This document shows positions 1 to 7,140 of a DNA stretch of 10,421 nucleotides, in pieces. A model generated the notes under the pieces. That model was given only the letters and a program-made list of their open reading frames with translations, was not told where the DNA came from and made no database searches. Position 1 is the stretch's first letter. The number at the start of each line of letters is the position of its first letter. The position numbers and the translations under genes are program-made. The DNA comes from Chitinophagaceae bacterium UBA3430 (GTDB taxonomy: Bacteria > Bacteroidota > Bacteroidia > Chitinophagales > Chitinophagaceae), in NCBI GenBank assembly GCA_002378975.1, contig DFST01000087.1, positions 1 through 10,421 on the forward strand. Direction: 5' to 3'.

Positions 1-134
1 ACATTGAGTGCGCCGGTCATGGCAACGCCATTCTTTCTGAATTCAGTGACTTTGGTGAATTCGGTGTCGCGCTTGCAGGCGGTCAGCAACATGGAGAAAG
101 ACAATACCAAGGCGGATATCCGGAGGAATTTCAT
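1..134 (-). CDS. Small lipoprotein, 5' end only (runs off left edge)
   Basis: The first 44 codons of a minus-strand gene are present, and the rest lies beyond base 1. The protein starts with a short basic and then hydrophobic signal sequence (MKFLRISALVLSFSMLL) that ends in a lipobox L17-T18-A19-C20. It should therefore be exported, lipidated on Cys20 and anchored in the envelope. After the Cys comes a polar stretch (KRDTEF) and then a segment ending in MTGAL. In Bacteroidota lipoproteins a segment like that sometimes opens a CHRD-type domain, but too little is visible to assign one. The gene lies 64 bases downstream of mutS on the same strand, so read-through from mutS is possible. No terminator is visible in the gap. 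A one-mismatch -7-like element (152-159) lies 17 bases before the ATG. The lipoprotein call is firm from the lipobox; the function is unknown. Confidence 0.75.
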   Translation of the reverse strand, partial: MKFLRISALVLSFSMLLTACKRDTEFTKVTEFRKNGVAMTGALN

Positions 135-151
135 GAGCAGTTAATTTGACG

Positions 152-159
152 TAAAAATA
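152..159 (-). promoter_or_regulatory. Possible weak -7 promoter element for the lipoprotein gene
   Basis: On the minus strand this reads TATTTTTA, matching the Bacteroidota -7 consensus TAnnTTTG at all but the last base. It ends 17 bases before the lipoprotein ATG. AT-rich intergenic DNA gives such near matches often, so this is only a candidate. Confidence 0.25.
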
Positions 160-198
160 AGGGAGTTTGAGATTCTGTGCAACCCCCTGTTTTAGAGC

Positions 199-2826
199 TT
201 ATCCACCGACAATCTTTTGCTGGATCTCTTGCAGTTTCAACAAGGCCTCCACCGGGGTAAGCCGATTCACATCCAATTCGCCAATCAGGGCTCGGATTTC
301 CTCAAAGGTCTGGCTTTGGGCATCGAAAATGGAGAGCTGAAACTGCGTTTCATCGGGGGCAGGCACATTGCTTAAAACCTGCATATTTGCTTTCGACATT
401 CCTCCTAAGTGACTGTTTTCCAGTTTTTTCATGATGTCCGTTGCTCGTTGCAGCAAGGCAGCGGGCATGCCGGCCATGCGGGCGACGTGGATCCCGAAAC
501 TGTGTGTACTGCCTCCGTGGGCCAATTTGCGGAGGAACAAAATTCGGTTGCCCGACTCCTGATGGGTTAGGTGAAAATTCCGGATCCGTTCGTATTGATT
601 TTCCAACTCGTTTAGCTCATGGTAGTGGGTAGCGAATAGGGTTAGGGGTCGACCAGGATGGTTGTGCAGGAATTCTGCGATGCTCCAGGCCAACGAGATC
701 CCATCGTAGGTAGCAGTGCCTCGTCCGATCTCATCCAGAATGATCAGGCTTCGTTCTGATAAATTATTTAAGATCGAGGCGGTTTCATTCATTTCCACCA
801 AAAAGGTTGATTCCCCACTGCTGAGGTTATCGGAGGCGCCAACCCGAGTAAATATTTTGTCGGTAAGTGGAATGCGTGCAGAATGAGCCGGGACAAAACA
901 ACCCATATGCGCCATCAAAGTGATCAAGGCCGTTTGTCGAAGTAGGGCCGATTTACCACTCATGTTCGGTCCGGTCAAGATGATCAATTGCTGATCCTGT
1001 TTATTCAGCAGAAGATCGTTGTCGATGTAGGGTACGCCAGTCGGCAATACCGATTCGATGACCGGATGTCTTCCGCCGGCGATCTCCAACTCATTTCCGT
1101 CGTGCAGCACGGGACGCACATACCGATTCGATTTTGATAACGCTGCAAAACTGGCAACGCAATCGATCTCACCCACGCAGGCGCCATTTACTTGCAGTGC
1201 AGCTATGAATGGTTGAGCCTGATCGATGAGTCGTTCAAATAACTTGATCTCCAGGGATTGCATTCGTTCTTCGGCACCCAAGATCTTTTCTTCGTATTCT
1301 TTGAGCTCCGGCGTAATGTACCGCTCGGCGTTCGTCAACGTTTGTTTTCTGATCCATTCGGCCGGCACCTTTTCCTTATGTGCATGGGTCACCTCCAGGT
1401 AATATCCAAACACGTTATTGAAACCAATCTTCAACGATTGAATGCCGGTACGCTGTATTTCCTGTTGTTGAAGTCGGGTTAGATAAGACTTCCCGTCGCG
1501 GGCGATGGAACGCAGTTCATCCAGTTCCATATCCACTCCTTCCCGGATCAATCCGCCTTTGAGCGCCACAGCGGGTGGATCGTTGGTGAGCGTGGATTGG
1601 ATCAAGGACCGCAATTCGGGACAAGCATCCATTTTTTTTACTCGTTCCTGAATCCAAGTGCTTTTCGAATGACTCAAGGCATTGGCCAAGGATTCCACTG
1701 CAGCGAGTCCGCTCGCCAGTTGAACCAGATCACGGGGATTGACCTTACGCATGGATACTTTGGCGGCCAGTCGTTCCAGGTCACCACAGGCACTGAGTTT
1801 TACTTGGCAGGCTTCCAAGAACACAGGGTCTTTTACCCATTGTTCCACAGCATCCAAACGTAGTTCAATGGACCGTAGATTTTGTAAGGGAAACAGGATC
1901 CAGCGTTTGAGCAATCGGGCGCCCATGGGGGAGCGGGTATGGTCCATTACCGTCAACAAGCAGTGCGGATGACCGTATTGACCTTCCAGTAGTTCCAAGT
2001 TTCGGATGGTGAATCGGTCCATCCATAAAAAATCATTTCGATTGATCCGTTGAATGGATCGGATGTGTTGTAGGTTGGGATGTTCGGTCTCCCGCAAGTA
2101 ATGCAATACCGCACCGGCCGCTGTTTGTGCTGCTGTTAAATCATCGATGCCAAATCCTTTGAGGGAATGGGTTTGAAAATGTTTGGTCAGCAGTTCAGTC
2201 CCGTAAATCGGATCGAATATCCAGGCATCCATGGCATACGAATAGATCTTCGCCTGCATCCAGGTGAGGATTTTTTTCTGTTGATCGCGTGCCAGGATGA
2301 GTTCGGTGGGTCGAAGACTTTGCAGCAGTTTATCGGCATAGTCGGGAGATCCTTCCGCCAGCATGAATTCGCCGGTGGAAAGATCGAGAAAGGCCAGTCC
2401 AATCCGCTGCTCATCCTGGATATGGACAGCTGCCAAGAAATTGTTGGTCCGATGCTCCAACAGTTTATCCTGGATCGCTGTACCCGGACTGACCAGGTCG
2501 GTGACCCCACGCTTCACAACGCCTTTGGCTTGTTTGGGGTCTTCCAATTGATCGCAGACCGCCACACGGTATCCGGCTTTGACCAGTTTGTGTAAATACG
2601 TATCGAGCGAATGATGCGGAAATCCAGCCAGTTCGGATTCTGAGGCGGCACCATTGTTTCGTTTGGTGAGTGTGATGCCCAGGGTTCCGGCGGCAATAAC
2701 GGCATCACCACCAAAGGTTTCATAGAAATCGCCCACCCGAAATAAAAGGATGGCATCCGGATATTTCTGTTTGATCATCCGATGCTGCTGCATCATGGGG
2801 GTCTCTCCGCTGCTCGATTTGGCCAT
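199..2826 (-). CDS. mutS: DNA mismatch repair protein MutS
   Basis: MutS recognises base mismatches and small loops after replication and recruits MutL using ATP. The protein is 875 residues from the chosen start, normal for MutS1. Visible parts in order: the mismatch-reading motif GDFYE with Phe34 and Glu36; connector and lever/clamp regions (about 120-550); Walker A GPNMSGKS at 619-626; the ABC-type signature region ASDNLSSGESTF at 664-675; Walker B LIILDEIGRG at 694-703; and the ATHYHEL histidine near 734. Near the C-terminus QLSIF (830-834) matches the beta-sliding-clamp binding pentamer, and LTPVEALLKL resembles the tetramerisation tail. An in-frame ATG exists 51 bases upstream (2877). 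The ATG at 2826 is preferred because the family start aligns there and a perfect TAnnTTTG promoter element lies between the two. The gene is divergent from the DUF4139 gene. No mutL is in the window. Confidence 0.97.
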   Translation of the reverse strand: MAKSSSGETPMMQQHRMIKQKYPDAILLFRVGDFYETFGGDAVIAAGTLGITLTKRNNGAASESELAGFPHHSLDTYLHKLVKAGYRVAVCDQLEDPKQAKGVVKRGVTDLVSPGTAIQDKLLEHRTNNFLAAVHIQDEQRIGLAFLDLSTGEFMLAEGSPDYADKLLQSLRPTELILARDQQKKILTWMQAKIYSYAMDAWIFDPIYGTELLTKHFQTHSLKGFGIDDLTAAQTAAGAVLHYLRETEHPNLQHIRSIQRINRNDFLWMDRFTIRNLELLEGQYGHPHCLLTVMDHTRSPMGARLLKRWILFPLQNLRSIELRLDAVEQWVKDPVFLEACQVKLSACGDLERLAAKVSMRKVNPRDLVQLASGLAAVESLANALSHSKSTWIQERVKKMDACPELRSLIQSTLTNDPPAVALKGGLIREGVDMELDELRSIARDGKSYLTRLQQQEIQRTGIQSLKIGFNNVFGYYLEVTHAHKEKVPAEWIRKQTLTNAERYITPELKEYEEKILGAEERMQSLEIKLFERLIDQAQPFIAALQVNGACVGEIDCVASFAALSKSNRYVRPVLHDGNELEIAGGRHPVIESVLPTGVPYIDNDLLLNKQDQQLIILTGPNMSGKSALLRQTALITLMAHMGCFVPAHSARIPLTDKIFTRVGASDNLSSGESTFLVEMNETASILNNLSERSLIILDEIGRGTATYDGISLAWSIAEFLHNHPGRPLTLFATHYHELNELENQYERIRNFHLTHQESGNRILFLRKLAHGGSTHSFGIHVARMAGMPAALLQRATDIMKKLENSHLGGMSKANMQVLSNVPAPDETQFQLSIFDAQSQTFEEIRALIGELDVNRLTPVEALLKLQEIQQKIVGG

Positions 2827-2831
2827 GGCGA

Positions 2832-2839
2832 CAAAAATA
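2832..2839 (-). promoter_or_regulatory. -7 promoter element of mutS (leaderless type)
   Basis: The minus strand reads TATTTTTG, a perfect match to the Bacteroidota -7 consensus TAnnTTTG. It ends 5 bases before the ATG at 2826. Transcription starting a few bases after this element would begin at or next to the start codon. I see no clear -33 TTG at the expected spacing. Confidence 0.65.
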
Positions 2840-2899
2840 ATGGGTTCGGCTTTGTGTAACTCCAGAAAAACCTGCATCTGAACCGGAAAATCAACTTAT

Positions 2900-4579
2900 A
2901 TGCGTGCTATTTTCCTCTTAATTCTTCTGGGGTCACTGATCCAAACCCCAATGGCTCAGGACACCCTCAAATTCCGCCCCAATCTGCGAAATGCAACGGT
3001 TTATTTTGGCTATGGCGCGGAGCTCACCCACGAAGGCCGACTTTTCGTAGAGTCCGGTTCCCGTACGATTTTGCTGGAAGGCATCAGTACCTCGGTGGAT
3101 CCCAACAGTTTGCAAGTGAGTTTGCCCGAGGGAATTACTTTATTATCACAGCAGTTTCGAATCTATCAGGCGCCGGCGCCCCCCTCCAAGTTTCAACGCC
3201 AGATCGATGCGTTGACCGACAGCAATCGCGTGCTATTGAAGGAGATTGCCCGGTTTCAAAATCAAATTGCGATTGATCAGGAGCTTCTGGTAAAAACGGG
3301 CTTGCTCATCGAGTCATCCCTGCCGAAAAAATCGGAGCAAACGGTATTGGCCGCCGACCTGCTTCGGTTGTTGGATGTATATGCGGCCCGCATTGAGCGG
3401 TCCAAGTTGGCCATTTTTCAGTCACAATTGCAGATTGAACGTATCCAGCAGCGAATCCAAGACAATCAGCAACAGATCATCAAGTGGGGGTCGGAGCAAG
3501 AGAAGCCCGGTGTGCCAGTAGGGCAACTATTCTTGCAGGTGATGAGCCTCAAGTCAACGGAGCCCATTGCCATCAAGATATCGTATTACACACCGAATGC
3601 CGGATGGTCAGCCAATTATGACCTGCGCGTAAATTCAAAGGAAAATAAAATGAAGCTCGTCTATAAGGCCTCCTTGACCCAATCGACTGGATTTGATTGG
3701 AAGCAAGTGAAGCTTACGCTCAGTACCGGCACACCGAATTTTGGTGTCAATGCGCCCTTGCTAACGCCTTGGTACTTGCAGCTCTATGTGCCCGAGTTGT
3801 ACCGACAAATGCAGGCCCGGTCTGCCAATGTGAATGCAAACGTGGTTCAATCCATGGCCAAGGAAAAAAGCATGCGGGAAGTGGTGGTAGAGGATAATGA
3901 TAAGCAGTATCGATTGGACATGAATGTAGAGCCCAGCAATGTGGGTGCATTCACTACGCTCAGTCAGGGACAATTGAATGCCAACTACGAGATCGATCTT
4001 CCTTACGATGTGCCATCGGATGGGCAGGTCCACAACGTCAATATCCAAGAGCGTTTAGTGGGCGCTACGCTGAAAAATTATGCCGTGCCCAAACTGGACC
4101 GCGAATCCTACCTGATGGCGGAAATCGCCGATTGGCAAAATCTGGATCTGTTACCTGGTTCGGCCAACATCATCATGGATGATACGTACGTGGGAAAATC
4201 ACAGATCGATCCGAACAGCACCGCCGATACCTTGAACCTGTCTTTGGGACGCGATAAACGAATTGTAGTGAAGCGGGTGCAGATACGGGAAACCGCCCCC
4301 GCTAAATCTGGAGGAGGAACCAATAAACAAGTGTTTACTTATGAGATCACCGTCAAGAACAATAAGATTACGCCGCTACAGATGCTCTTGAAAGATCAAC
4401 ATCCATTGAGTGCGGTCAAGGAGGTGGAAGTGAGTTTGGATGAAGCCGGCGATGCGGAGGTAAATCCAGAGACGGGAGTGTTGACCTGGAAGCTGGATCT
4501 AAAACCGGGGGAAAGCCGAAAACTTCGTTTTGTATACAGCGTTAAGTATCCACGTGACAAGCGCATTGTGAATCTTTGA
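2900..4579 (+). CDS. Secreted DUF4140/DUF4139 (mucoidy inhibitor MuiA-like) protein
   Basis: A 559-residue protein with a signal peptide (MRAIFLLILLGSLIQTPMA, probable cleavage after Ala19), so it should be periplasmic or outer-membrane associated. Residues about 32-90 match the DUF4140 N-terminal domain, opening with the ATVYFGYGAELTHEG region. Residues about 95-200 are rich in Gln, Leu, Ile and Glu and look like a coiled coil. From about 210 to the end is DUF4139: the GWSANYDLR strand near 235-243, GFDWKQVKLTLSTG near 264-277, and the C-terminal LKPGESRKLRFVYSVKYP region. Families with this architecture are named after a mucoidy inhibitor, but their biochemical role is not established. A low-complexity loop (about 306-337, rich in Asn, Ala, Val and charged residues) interrupts DUF4139. 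The gene is divergent from mutS with a 73-base gap. No TAnnTTTG element is visible upstream, and a weak GGAAAA lies upstream of the start. Family call secure, function unknown. Confidence 0.88.
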   Translation: MRAIFLLILLGSLIQTPMAQDTLKFRPNLRNATVYFGYGAELTHEGRLFVESGSRTILLEGISTSVDPNSLQVSLPEGITLLSQQFRIYQAPAPPSKFQRQIDALTDSNRVLLKEIARFQNQIAIDQELLVKTGLLIESSLPKKSEQTVLAADLLRLLDVYAARIERSKLAIFQSQLQIERIQQRIQDNQQQIIKWGSEQEKPGVPVGQLFLQVMSLKSTEPIAIKISYYTPNAGWSANYDLRVNSKENKMKLVYKASLTQSTGFDWKQVKLTLSTGTPNFGVNAPLLTPWYLQLYVPELYRQMQARSANVNANVVQSMAKEKSMREVVVEDNDKQYRLDMNVEPSNVGAFTTLSQGQLNANYEIDLPYDVPSDGQVHNVNIQERLVGATLKNYAVPKLDRESYLMAEIADWQNLDLLPGSANIIMDDTYVGKSQIDPNSTADTLNLSLGRDKRIVVKRVQIRETAPAKSGGGTNKQVFTYEITVKNNKITPLQMLLKDQHPLSAVKEVEVSLDEAGDAEVNPETGVLTWKLDLKPGESRKLRFVYSVKYPRDKRIVNL

Positions 4580-4598
4580 TCCGGTAGTGTTTTAGATC

Positions 4599-4636
4599 GA
4601 GTAGGTCCGGCAACTTTCGAGGGGCCGGACCTGCTT
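4599..4636 (+). terminator. Stem-loop between the DUF4139 gene and the RNA methyltransferase gene
   Basis: A perfect 9-base inverted repeat, AGGTCCGGC at 4603-4611 and GCCGGACCT at 4624-4632, encloses a 12-base loop. As plus-strand RNA the stem extends to 13 pairs (4599-4611 with 4624-4636) using two G-U wobbles. It lies 20 bases after the DUF4139 stop codon, where a terminator would be expected, and it is GC-rich. Only a weak T-containing stretch follows (GCTTACCTTT), so a canonical Rho-independent terminator is not certain. It runs into the -7 element of the next gene, so it could also affect that promoter. Confidence 0.55.
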
Positions 4637-4643
4637 ACCTTTG
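4636..4643 (+). promoter_or_regulatory. -7 promoter element of the RNA methyltransferase gene (leaderless type)
   Basis: TACCTTTG is a perfect TAnnTTTG and ends 4 bases before the ATG at 4648. The whole 15-base string TACCTTTGCGCCATG recurs exactly at the start of the pseudouridine synthase gene on the other strand (8206-8220). Confidence 0.7.
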
Positions 4644-4647
4644 CGCC

Positions 4648-5196
4648 ATGCGCAAGCGGACTATGGTAGAACTGGGACGAAAGTCTGTGGATGAAGCCAT
4701 CTCCTCCAATAAGTTTCCGATCCTGTTGATTCTGGAGAACATTCGTAGTGCCTATAATGTTGGCAGCGCATTTCGAACCGCTGATGCTTTTCAAGTTGAA
4801 TCGATCTTTCTGACCGGCTATACTGCTTTCCCACCCCACAAAGAGATTCGAAAAACCGCCTTGGGTGCAGAGGACGCTGTTCATTGGCGCCATTTTCCAA
4901 ATGCCGGAGCTGCAATCGATGCGGCCCGAGCTGCGGGTTATCGGGTCATGGCTGTGGAACAGACCACCGACAGCATCCCGTTGCAGCAATTGGGCTCGGA
5001 GTCGGTGCAAAAACTGGCCTTGGTCTTTGGAAATGAGGTGACCGGGGTGGAGCAATCTACCATTCAGTTGACCGATGGTTGTGTAGAGATTCCGCAAGGA
5101 GGCATCAAGCACTCGATCAATGTGGCAACGGCTCTGGGTGTTGTAATCTGGGAGTTGGTCCGATCTCAAGTTGATCAAAAAGCGATCATCCGATGA
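4648..5196 (+). CDS. TrmH/SpoU-family RNA 2'-O-methyltransferase
   Basis: A 182-residue SPOUT-fold enzyme that should transfer methyl from S-adenosylmethionine to a ribose 2'-OH in tRNA or rRNA. All three SpoU motifs are visible. Motif 1 is NIRSAYNVGSAFRTAD (31-46, with Asn31 and the RNA-contacting Arg43). Motif 2 is LVFGNEVTGV (125-134, Glu130). Motif 3 is EIPQGGIKHSINVATA (147-162, Ser156 and Asn158), which forms the cofactor knot. There is no N-terminal RNA-binding extension, so the target cannot be deduced; tRNA is the more likely substrate for the short forms. The ATG at 4648 is chosen because a -7 promoter element ends 4 bases before it; Met6 is the alternative. Its TGA overlaps the ATG of the prenyltransferase gene (ATGA), so the two are translationally coupled at least by position. 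Confidence 0.9.
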   Translation: MRKRTMVELGRKSVDEAISSNKFPILLILENIRSAYNVGSAFRTADAFQVESIFLTGYTAFPPHKEIRKTALGAEDAVHWRHFPNAGAAIDAARAAGYRVMAVEQTTDSIPLQQLGSESVQKLALVFGNEVTGVEQSTIQLTDGCVEIPQGGIKHSINVATALGVVIWELVRSQVDQKAIIR

Positions 5197-6083
5197 AATT
5201 TCTTCCCTACATACAGCACTACTTACGTCTGATCAAATTCACGCATACGATCTTTGCCATGCCATTTGCCTTGATCGGATTTTCGTTGGGAATTCAGGAT
5301 CAATTGGGATCCACGAACCCTTCCTTGCTTGGATGGGGTTGGACGCTTTTTTGGGTCATATTGTGTATGGTCTTCGCCCGAAGTGCCGCGATGGGTTTCA
5401 ATCGGTATTTGGATCGGAATATTGATGCACTGAATCCACGTACGGCTTCCCGTGAGATTCCCGCTGGTGTTATCGGGGCTGGACAGGCCTTGCGTTTTGT
5501 GATCCTGAATGCACTCTTATTTATGACCAGTGCCTGGATGATCAACCGACTTTGTTTTTATTTGTCGCCGGTTGCCTTGGCCGTCATCTTGGGGTATAGC
5601 TATACCAAACGGTTTACAGCACTTTGTCATCTGGTGTTGGGGGTTGGGTTGTCTCTTTCCGTCATAGGGGCATATTTAGCGGTTACCGGTCGCTTTGAAT
5701 TGTTGCCAATGATCTTTTCGGTTGCTGTTTTTACTTGGGTAGCCGGTTTTGATATCTTGTATGCATTGCAAGATGAATCGTTCGATCGGGAGCAACGATT
5801 GCGTTCAATACCTGCTTGGTTGGGAACGCGGCGTTCTCTGCGCGTCTCATCGGCCTTACATTTTTTTACCATCGCGGCTTTGTTCTTTGCCGGTATTTGG
5901 GCAGATTTTGGCTACTTGTATTGGATTGGCGCCTTGCTTTTTTCTGGGTTGTTGATTTATCAACATGCGCTGGTCAGTGCCATCGATCTTTCGCGCATCA
6001 ATCTGGCGTTCATGACCGCCAATGGATTGGCATCCGTGGCCTTTTCGATATTCGTGATTTTGGAAATATTCATTCATCCGTAG
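5193..6083 (+). CDS. UbiA-family polyprenyltransferase, probably MqnP-like (menaquinone synthesis)
   Basis: A 296-residue integral membrane protein with about eight or nine hydrophobic helices. UbiA enzymes join a polyprenyl diphosphate to an aromatic acceptor using Mg2+ bound by two Asp-rich motifs. The first is NRYLDRNID (Asn70, Asp74, Asp78), followed by NPRTASREIP. The second is DILYALQDESFD (Asp187, Tyr190, Asp194, Asp198), followed by LRSIP. A second motif of the form DxxYxxQDxxFDR...SIP fits the '4-hydroxybenzoate polyprenyltransferase-like' group that includes MqnP of the futalosine menaquinone route, better than MenA. The exact acceptor is inferred, not shown. The start ATG overlaps the preceding stop by 4 bases, and ruvX begins 3 bases after its stop, so the three genes probably form one transcript. 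No other quinone gene is in the window. Confidence 0.85.
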   Translation: MKFLPYIQHYLRLIKFTHTIFAMPFALIGFSLGIQDQLGSTNPSLLGWGWTLFWVILCMVFARSAAMGFNRYLDRNIDALNPRTASREIPAGVIGAGQALRFVILNALLFMTSAWMINRLCFYLSPVALAVILGYSYTKRFTALCHLVLGVGLSLSVIGAYLAVTGRFELLPMIFSVAVFTWVAGFDILYALQDESFDREQRLRSIPAWLGTRRSLRVSSALHFFTIAALFFAGIWADFGYLYWIGALLFSGLLIYQHALVSAIDLSRINLAFMTANGLASVAFSIFVILEIFIHP

Positions 6084-6086
6084 CAG

Positions 6087-6500
6087 ATGGGAAGAATACT
6101 CGCCATAGATTATGGGAAAAAGCGTACCGGGATCGCGGTTACGGATCCGTTGCGCATCATCGCTACCGGACTGACGACTGTAGCGAGCAACGAATTGATG
6201 AGCTTTTTGCAGGACTACATCAAGCGGGAGCCGGTTGATCAGCTTATCATTGGCTGGCCCATGAATTGGGATGATACACCGACCGATGCCACGCCTTTGG
6301 TTGAGAAGTGCATCGCCAAACTGCAGAAGTCATTTCCGCAGATTCCACTGGATAAAGTGGATGAGCGGTTCACCTCCAAAATGGCGAAATCGGCCATGTT
6401 GGATATGGGTTTGAAGAAAAAGGACCGTCGCAATAAAGCATTGGTCGATGAGATCGCCGCTACCATCCTGCTGCAAGAATATATGCAACGTCTAGGCTGA
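6087..6500 (+). CDS. ruvX: RuvX/YqgF-family nuclease (putative Holliday junction resolvase / pre-16S rRNA nuclease)
   Basis: A 137-residue RNase H-fold protein, normal length for YqgF/RuvX. The first strand carries IDYGKKRTGIAVTD with the catalytic Asp8. VDERFTS near 91-97 supplies the acidic residue of the second site, and ALVDEIAATILLQEY near 118-132 supplies the last (Asp121/Glu122). The family has been described both as a Holliday junction resolvase and, in E. coli, as a nuclease in 16S rRNA 5' maturation; the sequence cannot choose between them. The GWPMNWDDTPTDAT segment replaces the more usual GLPL motif, as is common in Bacteroidota. It starts 3 bases after the prenyltransferase stop and lies 48 bases before deformylase, consistent with an operon of the TrmH-like gene, the UbiA-like gene and ruvX. 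Confidence 0.92.
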   Translation: MGRILAIDYGKKRTGIAVTDPLRIIATGLTTVASNELMSFLQDYIKREPVDQLIIGWPMNWDDTPTDATPLVEKCIAKLQKSFPQIPLDKVDERFTSKMAKSAMLDMGLKKKDRRNKALVDEIAATILLQEYMQRLG

Positions 6501-6527
6501 TCGGTTATCTGGCTCAGTTGAATTCGG

Positions 6528-6535
6528 TAAATTTG
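6528..6535 (+). promoter_or_regulatory. -7 promoter element upstream of def
   Basis: TAAATTTG matches TAnnTTTG exactly and ends 13 bases before the GTG start of deformylase, in the 48-base gap after ruvX. It would give def its own short-leader transcript in addition to any read-through from the upstream genes. Confidence 0.5.
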
Positions 6536-6548
6536 CAAAAAATAGTTT

Positions 6549-7136
6549 GTGATCCTTCCCATCGTTGCATACGGCCACCCGGTTTTACGGGAGCCAACCG
6601 TTGAAGTAAAACCCGATCAACCCGGGTTGCAGACACTCATTGCAAACATGTGGGAGACCATGTATCAAAAGGGCATCGGATTGGGCTTGGCGGCCCCTCA
6701 AGTCAATCAATCACTCCGCCTGCTGGTGTTGGATACTCAACAAGTGATGGAGCGCATGACGGAGGAAGAGAAGGTTGAGTCCGGTTGGCAGGATGATCCG
6801 GGATTGAAGGCAGCGATATTAAACCCCACGATCTTATCCATGACCGGGGGAGAGGGCGTAGAGGAGGAAGGTTGTTTGAGCTTGCCCAAAATTCGGGTAG
6901 ACGTTGCGCGTCCACTTGAGATTCGGTTGTCGTTTCAAGATGAACAATTCAATACTTACGAAAAGACGTTTGTTGGCTTGACGGCCCGAGCCCTTCAGCA
7001 CGAAATCGATCACTTGGAAGCAAAATTGATCGTTGATTATCTGAGCCCACTCAAGCGTAAATTGATGCAGCGCAAATTGCAGGATATTGTGAAAGGCAAG
7101 GTAAGTGCCGAATACAGGATGCTATTCGGGTCCTGA
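6549..7136 (+). CDS. def: Peptide deformylase (GTG start)
   Basis: Peptide deformylase removes the formyl group from the N-terminal Met of new proteins in the cytoplasm, using a metal ion. The 195-residue protein shows the three family motifs: GLGLAAPQ (44-51, Gln51), EGCLSLP (107-113, metal ligand Cys109) and HEIDHL (151-156, metal ligands His151 and His155 with catalytic Glu152). The insertion between motifs 1 and 2 (about 65-85) is charged, as in many Bacteroidota forms. The start is GTG: MILPIVAYGHPVLR is the expected N-terminus of the family, and no in-frame ATG fits. It follows ruvX by 48 bases and has a probable promoter of its own. It is convergent with the pseudouridine synthase gene, with only 4 bases between the stop codons and no clear terminator there. 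Confidence 0.96.
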   Translation: MILPIVAYGHPVLREPTVEVKPDQPGLQTLIANMWETMYQKGIGLGLAAPQVNQSLRLLVLDTQQVMERMTEEEKVESGWQDDPGLKAAILNPTILSMTGGEGVEEEGCLSLPKIRVDVARPLEIRLSFQDEQFNTYEKTFVGLTARALQHEIDHLEAKLIVDYLSPLKRKLMQRKLQDIVKGKVSAEYRMLFGS

Positions 7137-7140
7137 CAAA

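Noticed and set aside
2167..2595. A 142-codon plus-strand open frame inside mutS
   Set aside because: It lies wholly antisense to a conserved part of MutS, lacks a promoter or plausible start context, and has no recognisable motif.
2827..2899. GGTTC/GAACC inverted repeat (2843-2847 and 2880-2884) as an operator between mutS and the DUF4139 gene
   Set aside because: Only five bases per arm with a 32-base spacing, which is expected by chance in a region this size.
4396..5178. A 260-codon open frame on the minus strand covering the 3' end of the DUF4139 gene and most of the RNA methyltransferase gene
   Set aside because: It runs antisense to two genes with clear family motifs, crosses their intergenic hairpin and promoter, and its protein has no recognisable domain. 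It is a shadow of plus-strand coding bias.
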